Source of the DNA: Clarkia xantiana subsp. parviflora
Taxonomy: Eukaryota > Streptophyta > Magnoliopsida > Myrtales > Onagraceae
Direction of reading: 5' to 3'
DNA: 64,000 nucleotides
NCBI GenBank assembly: GCA_036873135.1
Contig: JAPTYO010000003.1
Span: 31,810,763 to 31,874,762, forward strand
Under the pieces are notes generated by a model that was not told the origin of the DNA, made no database searches, and was given only the letters and a program-made list of their open reading frames with translations. Positions 1 through 9,003 of this stretch are shown here, piece by piece (within the stretch, counting starts at the first letter, position 1; each line of letters starts with the position of its first letter). Position numbers and translations under genes: made by a program.

Positions 1-1186
1 TTGATCGTTGGATAACGGCTCCAAAATTTGAAATTTCGAAAGAGATGAAATTACTAGAAAGCCACTGTCTTTAAATTTTTACAGTGCGCTCCTCTGGTTT
101 CTTTTGCCAAAGTAGTTAATTGAACTTTCCTTTAATAAAAGAACTTACTATAATCTAATTAATTAAACCAATACCTGAATTTTGACTTAAGTATAAATCG
201 TCATTTAAACTTTGATTTTTTAATTTGTTATTTAAACATTCAATTTATGAGAAAATTTCTACTTTAATTTTTTTTTTTTATCAAATTAGATATAAAATAC
301 GTATGTGTCAATCATGTAAAATTTTGTTGTGTACTTATGATGGATACCTAAAAATATGAAAGAGTTGTAGTAAAAGACTCTCGACTGGACCTCAATTCTA
401 ACAGAGTCATTCAATCGAGCATCAAATCAAATGTGTTTTAATGTAGTTAAAGGTATATCAATTTAATGACGAATCCATTTAGAATATAAATATCAAAAGA
501 CCTCATGCAGCTGATACATGCTCATTTTTAGCTAATTTTATGAATATTATAATAAATATAACAATTTAGTAGTTAATTTTCTTTATTATTATTTTTAAAA
601 TCAAAGTTAAAAAATAAATAGAGAACAAAGTAGTTATTCTATTCATTTTCCTTATTTTAGATGGATTTGCTAAAAAAATAATTAGTTTGTTATGAGTTGA
701 TTTTGTTTTCATTGACTTATTAAATCTACTTATATTTATAGTTGGAAATTTATCCATCTTCCTTGAAGGAGCTTGAATGAAATTAGTAGCCGCTCCCACC
801 TGTTGTTTCCCTCATAAGGATGGAATTTGTTAAATATACGTTTTTTTTTTCAAATACAAAACAAATAAAATAAAGTGGAATATAGTTTGAAATTTATATT
901 AAAAAATAGCTATTTTTAGTATTTCAGTAATTTATTTTCTACAAAAATTGTTGGTAGGTAAATAGATTTTTTTTAATAATAATAATCAATTTATTTTGCG
1001 ATTAAATTTGTCACTTTGTAAGAAATGTAGAACATTAAATATAATCCTGACGGTTTACGAATTTCATATCTAAGTTTATTTCTCGAGTTGAAAGCCATAA
1101 TGATGATCATTCTTTACAACTTGCAGGACAATTAATTGTCTAACCACAGTCACAGGCAAATTTTTGACAACTTATGGGAGTCAATT
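1..1186. other. AT-rich intergenic DNA, no gene seen
   Basis: I see no protein family, RNA gene or splice-linked exon set here. The short open frames are low-complexity AT translations. Part of 190-480 resembles other dispersed AT-rich stretches in the window (for example near 24300-24500), so it is probably old transposon debris. Confidence 0.6.
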
Positions 1187-2055
1187 CCCAAATAGGGTGT
1201 TTCACCAAACTAATCTCTTTTGAAAATTAATTTTTAAAATAGGTCTTTTTATTTTATTAGTAATGTATATTATTTAATTTAAATTCTTTTACAAATGAAC
1301 CCTAAAGAAAAATATAATAAAAAATTTGAAATTGAAGAAGAATAAATAAATGTATGAAAAATAAAAAATAGAAATAAAAATTAATTAATTAAATGTTGAA
1401 AATTCACATTAAAAAAAAGCAAACAAACAAATTTTGTAGATTTTAATTATAAAAAAAATATGAAATTAAAAGAAAACAAATTTAAAAATAAATAAATTTT
1501 GAAACAAATATATAATGATATACAAATTATATTCATTAAGAGTATGCAAAAAAAAAAAAAAAATACTAACTAAAATTCATTATAAATTTATTCTTTTAGG
1601 TTTTTAAATTTAAATTAGTTTATCCGTTGTTATTTTTTTCATTCGCTAATTTTATATATTTTTATAAATTTCACATATTTTATTTACGGTTTATATTTTT
1701 ATACTTACAAAAATCATGAGTATTTAGTTTCTTTACGTTTTATATTTCTTTTTTTTAATAATTTATAAATTTGGCACATTCTATTTTTATTTTTTCACAA
1801 TTACTAATTTATTATTTTTATAACTTTTACATATAACTATCTTAATTTTCAATATATTTTTTTTTATATATTTCTTGTATTATATTTAGGTTTAAGATCA
1901 ATTTTAACAAAATATAAACTTTGGGTGTAAAATATAAAATATAAATGATTACAAAAATTGAAAAAACTTATATGGGAATTAGTTTCTAAATAGTTTCTAA
2001 AGATGCCTAGTTTGAGAATTAGTTCGGCAATGAAGCCTATTTTGGGCATTCACTC
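1187..2055. mobile_element. Candidate foldback (long-TIR) element
   Basis: The sequence after 1187 (gagtcaattcccaaatag) is matched in inverted orientation by the sequence before about 2052 (ctattttgggcattcactc), and the similarity runs on through an 'accaaactaatctc' stretch. Imperfect direct repeats (acttatgg and acttaatgg) lie just outside. The interior is very AT-rich and codes for nothing. This fits a degenerate non-autonomous DNA transposon, but the ends are uncertain. Confidence 0.4.
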
Positions 2056-2355
2056 ACTTAATGGGCAATTAATTATCTAGACACAGCCTGCCTGCTACAT
2101 ATCATTTCTCAATGTATATTTCTTTGGCCAAGCATTTCTCAATGTATATATATTTAGCAAAAAAAAGCTGATTATTTGCAATCCTCAAAACTCCAAACAT
2201 CAAGAACATCTACTAATGAGCTAACAGAAAGATAAGAAATGGCAAATGCAGCTCCTTCAGTAGGACCATAATCTAAGAAGATGGAAGAAGCTGATCCATA
2301 CAGATTCTTCGATTTGTAGACCGAACAAAGCCACCATCACTGCAACTTACCGATC

Positions 2356-4099
2356 TCATACTGCGATAATACCACGATCCAACGAGCTCCACCTCATCTT
2401 GGTCTTCGATGCTTTGCATTTTCGAGTCATTGTGAAAGAACATGAGGATCCAAAGAATCTAAATATCTCATTTCTTGCTCCTTTTTGAGCTTGAACCTCC
2501 CGATCTTTCTCTGCGGCGTTTTGTGCCACTAGATTGAGAGGCATTTGCAGGCAGATGATGCCCAGGAACCAAAGCAGGGAACCCAACAGCAGGGATTCTG
2601 CATAAAATTGATGAACAAGTATATATTACAATGAATTCATCTAGCAGCACCACAATCAGTCAGTTGAAAAAACTAGTGAAAATGGAAGCTTGTATTTTTT
2701 TTATGAACAGCTACATTATAATGGATTTGTCTAGTAGCACCACAATCAGTCAATTGAAAAAACTTGTGAAAGTCGAAGCTTTTGTCTTTTTTTTATGAAC
2801 AGCTACATTATAATGGAGTTGTCTAGCAGCATCACAATCAGTCAATTCAATTGAAAAAACTTGTGAAAATCGAAGCTTTTGTCATTTTTAAGAACATAGA
2901 GATCGATTCAAGATGACCCAGATAGGTTAGTATGTAACTAACTGTATGAATGTAAGTTTCGAAATTCATACCCATTATGAGTACGGCAGACTCCTGCTTT
3001 GACATGGAAGCAACATGTGCCTTATTCTGCATACAAAGACGAAGGGCTTGATTCTCTGCTACAAGGCACTGGAGCATCCGCCCCATCCTCAAGCATTCAC
3101 CCTCCAAGTATTTGCTCTTTATCTCCAAATCTTTAACATAACTTTTCTTCCTCTCCCTTGATCTAACAGCAGCATCTCTATTTCTTAATTGCCTGAAAGG
3201 TGTTGGTATCATGTAACATGTAAGCCCTCTGTAAGCACTGTTATGCAACGCGCACAAACAGAAGAAAAAGAAGGTTTCTGCAACTTCAACTTGTAAAGCT
3301 AAGCAATTATGGAGTCTGCAGCACACAATTTCAAATTCTCCATACTAGCAATACCAAGGTCTTTCAGTATCATGATTACAATACTTTAACAGCTTTGCAG
3401 CACAAAGGACATATTTTGGAAATATAATGCAGCTAAGATATAACTGAGTTCTATAGGCACGGATAAATGATAAATCATGTCTCAAAAGCACACATTCTGC
3501 ATCATCTATAGACAGGGATAAATGATCAATCATGTCTCAAAAGCACACATTCTGCTTCACGCGATGTTTAGGTAGGTACATGTATGAAATAAGCAAATAT
3601 TAACCAAAAACTAGATTTTGCACAATTTGTAGATAATTTAATACACAAATTCTCTAATACGATGAAATCAATGATACCTTTGACGCTTCTTTGAGACGGG
3701 ATCATCCGTGCTATCACTGTCATTAGCTACCTCAGCTGGATCATCTTTCTTCTCCTCACGTCCGCCTTTCTCTTGCCCTGACGAGTCCGAATCCTTCTCA
3801 CTCGAGCAATCAACAACTTCGCCAGATAAAGTTCCAGGAGAATCAGCAAGCACGTCGGCCCAATCCTGACTGCAGAACTCCGGATTGGCGACTGCTCCAA
3901 CATCCAGCTCCTGATCGTCGTCATTCATAAGGATATTCTCAATCTCATCAATCAACGATGGGGTTCCAGAATCCGGAGACGGTATTACCGCCGCATCACC
4001 AGCGAGTAGATTCAGATCCTCTGGATCGAAAGTGAAGAAGGTATCCCAATCGATCTCGGCGCTGAGGTCATCAACTTCCAGTAACTCTACATGATCCAT
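2356..4099 (-). CDS. bZIP60: bZIP60-type ER-stress transcription factor
   Basis: Three coding exons join in frame: 4099-3678, 3192-2972 and 2597-2356 (complement), giving 294 residues, close to the Arabidopsis bZIP60 length. Residues 1-135 are an acidic, Asp/Ser-rich region typical of an activation domain. The bZIP basic region follows KKRQ, with the invariant Asn145-x7-Arg153 spacing, and then a leucine zipper. Residues about 216-235 (ESLLLGSLLWFLGIICL) form one transmembrane helix, and the C-terminal tail would lie in the ER lumen. In this family the membrane form is inactive until IRE1 cuts the mRNA and the frameshifted product enters the nucleus to switch on chaperone genes. The IRE1 site and alternate frame are kept here (separate entry). 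The introns hold tandem duplications. The exon joins are my inference from GT/AG sites and phase; the identity is very likely. Confidence 0.93.
2567..2597 (-). promoter_or_regulatory. IRE1 unconventional splice site in bZIP60 mRNA
   Basis: Exon 3 opens with two CCCTG...GGG stem-loop-like modules in tandem, the arrangement known for plant bZIP60 mRNAs. Cutting after the G at 2590 and removing 23 nt (2589-2567), as in Arabidopsis, shifts the frame so that ESL is followed by a 32-residue tail, stopping at 2468. The tail lacks the membrane helix and contains KRRRER and KRSKK, a nuclear-localisation pattern. The spliced product would be 249 residues against 294 unspliced. The first cut is well supported; the second position is inferred from the 23-nt rule and frame. 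Confidence 0.82.
2630..2890. repeat. Three imperfect ~90-bp tandem copies, bZIP60 intron 2
   Basis: The block containing 'ctagcagcac cacaatcagt', 'gaaaaaact' and 'gaagct', followed by 'tttatgaacagctacattataatgga', occurs three times, with starts near 2641, 2730 and 2823. The copies differ by substitutions and small indels. The array fills much of intron 2 (2971-2598). Confidence 0.85.
3455..3560. repeat. Two ~54-bp tandem copies, bZIP60 intron 1
   Basis: The segment running from 'ggataaatga' through 'catgtctcaaaagcacac' to 'attctgc' occurs twice, starting near 3461 and 3515, with only a few differences. It lies inside intron 1 (3677-3193). Confidence 0.85.
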
Positions 4100-4370
4100 G
4101 ACTGCTACAACCTAAATATATGACTTTTTACAAAAACTGGAGATTATTAACAGTAGGTAACAGCGTCTCCATTGATAAGGAGGTTGAATTAGGGTCTGAT
4201 TTTGTACAGGGTTTGAAATTTGCTTGGAGGAGAAGGAAACCGTAAAGAAGAAGACGAATCTTCTGTGGTGCTTCGTCGCAGAATTAATTTATTAGACTTT
4301 TTCGCGCAATAAATGACGCGTCTGGTTCTCTATGCCGTCATTGAGCCAATGAGAAAGTGCCAGCTGGATG
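4100..4370 (-). promoter_or_regulatory. bZIP60 5' UTR and proximal promoter
   Basis: This is the region upstream of the bZIP60 ATG. It holds TGACG-core motifs of the kind bound by bZIP factors (TGACGCGT at 4314-4321 and, on the gene's strand, TGACGG at 4340-4335), plus a CCAAT motif at 4346-4350. These could mediate stress autoregulation, but I see no perfect ERSE or UPRE, so function is inference only. Confidence 0.35.
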
Positions 4371-5320
4371 AAGCATCTGATGTGTCCCAATGGGTATGAA
4401 TGTGGCCAAGCCCAGAAGAGAACAGCCTATTGCGCTCTCAGAGGGCGGATCGGGTCGATGTATTGGTTACGGGTCGGGTTTGAACAATCAGCTGATCAAT
4501 TATTGGATACTTTGGAGATTTCGTCCAACTTTATCTTATCCACTTTTCCCAATATATATATACACACGTGTACATATTTACTGTCCATGTTAATCTAATA
4601 TAAAGAAATATAATTTTATTTATTTAAATTAAATAATAAATGTGTGTAAAAAAATATTAAATCAATTTTAAAGTTTCCGATATAAATGACGACTATTTTA
4701 TCACTAAAACAACCGGTAATTCCGAACTTTAAAATGAAAAAAAAAAACTAATAGAAGAAAAGAAGATTATATAATTTTAATGCTTATAAATATATTAGTT
4801 TAGTTGAATTGAATTTACAAAAATATTATCTACTTTAGAATATCGTAATTAATTTTTTTTTTACGATAATTTGATCTATAAACATTTTTTTTGTAAAAAT
4901 AAGGAAGAAAACCTTTCAAATGATATACAATATTATATCATATATTATAAATTATGTACAATATTATTAAAAAAAATGAAATTCATATATTTTTTTAATA
5001 ATATATTAATTTTAAAATGGTTAAGACTAAATTATATTCGATTTAAATACAGTTTATTTCATTTTAAGTAAAGTGTACGGTAATAATATCTTAATACTAG
5101 TTTTTCATATATGTGGAATTATGCGCAACATAATATGTGGTATTATTAATGACTAACTAACTAATATTTTTATATTTTATTTTCATTCTATATTTTCAGT
5201 TTAATTTTTTGGCCATGATATATTTTATTTTCAGTTAATTACGAATTTACGATGCCAAATAATATAAATTTTATATTATAATTATACAAGTTATAAAGAT
5301 GCAATTTCCAGCAAGAATTA
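4371..5320. other. Intergenic region between bZIP60 and CP12
   Basis: The two genes are divergently transcribed, so this holds both promoters. About 4380-4550 is moderately GC-rich; the rest is very AT-rich with homopolymer runs. I see no gene or clear transposon. Confidence 0.5.
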
Positions 5321-5379
5321 TTTATTTCTCGCTAGGTAAACAACAGAAGAGAGAGACCTTCAGCTGAGGGAGAGAGACG

Positions 5380-5793
5380 ATGGCATCATATTTCCTCGCC
5401 GCATCGATCACACCGCCACTCCCAGCCGCCGCACCGATATCGTCACAGCGATCTCTCATATCCGATCTGATCTGTCCAATCAGACCGGCCACGGTATCGC
5501 GGCGCGGGAGAGGCGCGGCGCTGAAGGTGACGGCGATGGCGCCGGCGAGGTTCAAGGGGACGCACATGAGGGAGAAGCAGCTGACGGAGATGATAGAGAA
5601 GAAGGTGGTGGAGGCGAAGGAGGCTTGCGAGGGCGATCCGATCTCGACGGAATGCAAGGTGGCGTGGGACGAGGTGGAGGAGGTGAGCCAAGCCAAGGCG
5701 GATCTCCGCCTCAAGATGCAGAAACAGGATCCGCTCGAGTCCTTCTGTGAGGAGAATCCAGAAACCGACGAGTGCCGTATCTATGAAGACTAG
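5380..5793 (+). CDS. CP12-3: Chloroplast CP12 protein, CP12-3 type
   Basis: This intronless 137-residue frame encodes the small redox switch that ties GAPDH and phosphoribulokinase into an inactive complex in the dark, slowing the Calvin cycle. Residues 1 to about 52 are a Ser/Arg/Ala-rich chloroplast transit peptide. The mature part has both redox cysteine pairs with the usual eight-residue spacing (Cys83-Cys92 and Cys123-Cys132), the AWDEVEEV core at 95-102 and the C-terminal NPETDECRIYED. The MREKQLTEMIEKKV stretch and RIYED end resemble Arabidopsis CP12-3 more than CP12-1 or CP12-2 (from memory). A poly(A) signal aataaa sits at 5932-5937. LHCB7 follows on the same strand, as in Arabidopsis. 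GC content is much higher than the surroundings, as expected for a coding exon. Confidence 0.95.
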   Translation: MASYFLAASITPPLPAAAPISSQRSLISDLICPIRPATVSRRGRGAALKVTAMAPARFKGTHMREKQLTEMIEKKVVEAKEACEGDPISTECKVAWDEVEEVSQAKADLRLKMQKQDPLESFCEENPETDECRIYED

Positions 5794-6204
5794 ATCGATC
5801 GAGACTCGGATTAGTCAGTCCGAATTGCCAAACACTCCTTATGGTTGGATTATGCCTTTATGTGTGGGTTTATGAAAGATCCTATCATATTGTATTGTAT
5901 GTTGTTTCTTGCAGTTCGTATTTTTCACAATAATAAAATGATAAATAATAAAATACTGGATTATTGTGGAAGGCATTATTAAGATGATGATGTAAATAAT
6001 TTGAAGTTCAAATTTATAGGTGAATATCTTAGATAAAGTTTATAGCAGTGTTTTGAAAACCGGACCGGGCCTTGGACCGGAAAGATGGCCGGTTCCCGGT
6101 CTAACCGATTCGATCCGGTTCAACCCGGTTCAATCCGGTTTTATTGCTTGAAATGATTAGAATTTAGAAATATATTTATAAGATATTTTTCTGTCATTAT
6201 ATCT

Positions 6205-6634
6205 ATAAGTTGTCATGTAGTTCAGTGGTAGTATGTTGTAATCTTCAAGGGAGGTCATGGGTTCGAGTCTTAGTATCTCCCAGTGTTATCAGGACCGGCA
6301 AGGCCACCGGTTCCCGGTTCGCCGGTCCGAACCCGGTTCGAGCCCGGTTAAGTTACATAGTGGTTTTTCACTAAAACCGGCCGGTTCTCTTTAAAAATAG
6401 ACCAGTTCACTAATATAAATTACTAACTCGGTAAAAAATCGGCCGGTTCGCTTAAAAACCGGCTGGTTCGATATAAAACCGCTATCGAACCGGCTTCAGT
6501 AACATTGTTCGGAAATGACTGAACCGGACCGGGAGGACCTCCGGTTCCGGTCCGAACCCGGTTAGACCGCCGGTCCGTTCCGGTTCTGATAACATTGGTA
6601 TCTCCAATTAATATTTTTCTTAACAAAAAAAAGT
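6205..6634 (+). mobile_element. tRNA-derived SINE, split by an insertion
   Basis: A perfect match to the RNA polymerase III A box (TAGTTCAGTGG, 6218-6228) is followed 31 bp later by a near-perfect B box (GGTTCGAGTCT, 6260-6270). After the inserted hAT element (6281-6597) the sequence resumes and reaches an A-rich tail (about 6621-6632). This is the layout of a plant SINE inside the outer element. The ends are approximate. Confidence 0.55.
6281..6597. mobile_element. hAT MITE with exact 8-bp target duplication
   Basis: The ends are inverted repeats (CAGTGTTATCAG at the left, CTGATAACATTG at the right). The element is flanked on both sides by the same 8 bases, gtatctcc (6273-6280 and 6598-6605). 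Eight-base duplications and CAGTG ends are hallmarks of hAT transposons. The 317-bp interior is GGTT/CCGG-rich and non-coding, so it must have moved using a transposase supplied elsewhere. Confidence 0.82.
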
Positions 6635-6802
6635 ACATTCTTCTCTCTTCCGGTCAGACCGGTGCCGGTTTATCCGGTCCAACCCGTTTTATCCTGCCGA
6701 ACCGGTTCTGCTGTGCAGACCTATAAATTAACAGGACCGGACCGCTGATACACCCGGTTTGCGGTCTGATCCGGTCCGACCGCCGGTCCGGTCCGGTTTT
6801 CA

Positions 6803-8800
6803 TATTAAAAATAAAATGTCATTATATTTTATACTTAGAGCTTAATTATGGGTGAAATCTGCTCTTATACAGATTTCAGTGTATATATAGTATGGGTAAA
6901 TGTAGATCAGTATATATAATTGATGTGTTAATACTAATAGATATTTGATTGTACTTAAGAATCAAACAATCATTCAGCGTAATACTAAATAAACATGGAT
7001 CGAATTATGCAGTAAAACTTCAAACTAACAACTGTTATTTTTCTCTTTTCAATCATTTGATTCGATCACTAAAAAATTATTACATAACTTGACTTATACT
7101 TTTACAAAATAACTTCTATAGGTAACTAATTGACTTAAATTTCTCTTACATATGCTCATAAATTATAGCATAACTTCTTCTAGAATTGACACCTAACTCA
7201 ACAACAATTGACTCAAACTTAACCATACCGATTTTAACTAAATATTGACGCAATACTTAACTTCAACTCTACTCTTCACCAATTCATTTGTATCAACAAC
7301 ACTTTTTACTATGTAACTCTAGTGTTCAACAACTACGACTCTTCTGTGTATCAGCAATACCTCATTCTATGTCAATATCTTCTTCTATGTTTTCACACAT
7401 GTGTCAATTACAACTTTTTTTTTTTTCTTATAAATTTCAAGTAATTGACTCCAATCGAATTAGTTCAACTTCTTGTTTCTATAGCTCGGCACAATATACA
7501 CTTAAACTATGAACATGTTGGGCTTATGTAACAGCATTACACGATTGATAAGGCACAATATGAGTAATACTGGTTAATAGCAGCTATATATTAAGTGTGA
7601 AATTTATAATGAACAGAAAAAATTATTTTATTGGAAATAAATGGTAGGGTGAGGAAGTTAACAATTTACTGAAATAGTAAAGATTTATTTTCACCTCAAA
7701 TTAAACACTTTATAGCATTACTTGATACATAAAAGTATATCTCCATCTACTAATATTTACGTGTTTTAGCAATAGTAAGTTAATGTAGTGGTTCATCACC
7801 AATATTTTGAAAATCGGACCGTTCTATAAACAGGTAAGGTGGTCGGTTCCCATCCGCTCTGATTCAAATCGGTTCGACCCATTCAAACAAAAATAGATCC
7901 AGTAACATACAAGGCCAGTTCAATCCATCTCGATATGTTCGAACCGCCCCGCCCCGGCTCAAAGGCAACCGGATCCTTTGACCGATTCAATCCATCTCGA
8001 TATGATCTAGTCCAGCCCTAAATGCTTCGGTTTTCTTTACACTAAGACAGTTACTTGTTAGGCTCGCGAACCAAATTGTATGATAGATCGATCATAAGAT
8101 TCTATAAGGGCAAATCGTTTCAGATCTTGATTTGCACTTATCTATACTAATACTCCGCTAACTATAATCATAAATAAATTAATATAAAGTTTAATGGGTA
8201 AATAGAACATCGGAGGTGAGACTCTATTCTTCTTCGTCAATGAAAAAGGTGGCTTGGACTAGAATTTAGTTGAAATTACTGATATTGCGGATACTGATGA
8301 TTTTGGAGTTGATGAATAGTTGTATAAATCGATAATGTTATAGATAATTATTATTAGTTATAGGTTTGAACTTTTAACTAATTTAAAGTTATTTAATACA
8401 TTTTGTTGAATTTGAATGTTTATTTAGTATGGCAAAAAAAAACGTTTATTTAAAAATTTAGGACTTAATTTTAATGTTTAGAATGTCTTTAAAGTTTGAA
8501 TACTATTTTAGTGATTTTATACCATATTAGACTATTTATTTATTAAAGAATAATGTATTATTTTTATTATAAAATTTTGTGGAGTCTTACGGCACCGATC
8601 CGATCTTAAATAAGATCTGATCCTACATTCTACCGATTCAAGTTAGAATCCCGATCATAACAATTTTACTTTGGATTCTACTATTTTACTAGAACTAGGT
8701 TGGCTGTGTAGAATATTTACTGTCCAATTCGATCCAATTTTCGAAAGAATGTTCAACACATCGTACTTAACCATATGTCTCAGATCAGGTTTGAGCCCTA
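6803..8800. other. Intergenic AT-rich region before LHCB7
   Basis: I see no gene. The 7090-7500 stretch is a low-complexity 'aactcaact' run whose frames resemble no family. An hAT-like remnant (7799-8040) lies inside. Confidence 0.5.
7799..8040. mobile_element. Degenerate copy of the outer hAT-like element
   Basis: From 7801 (aatattttgaaaatcggaccg) the sequence follows the left half of the element at 6046 in order, including 'ggtcggttccc', 'gattcaaatcggttcgaccc' and further GGTTC units. It has many substitutions and no intact right end. Confidence 0.5.
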
Positions 8801-9003
8801 ACTACTGAAATATATACATGATCAGCAATATAATGATTCCATACAAACGGTAAATACTTCGGGGATATAGTAAGCATGTCATAATAGTTTTCTTCATAAG
8901 TAAAATATGTTTGTAAATGAACACGAGATGGATGCACATATTAAGGCACCACTTGTCACTTCCAGAGCAGACGAGCCAAGTCCTCCTCCACAGAGCTTCT
9001 TCC

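Larger units (their letters stand above)
6046..6802. mobile_element. hAT-like GGTT/CCGG-rich element, outer copy
   Basis: It starts with CAGTGTTTTGAAAACCGGACC and ends near 6800 with an inverted CCGGTCCGGTTTTCA. The body is made of many short CCGGTT and AACCCGGTT units with no coding frame. It is interrupted by a SINE-like block that itself carries a second element. A related copy lies at 7799-8040 and a probable reversed one at 59195-59481. Confidence 0.6.
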
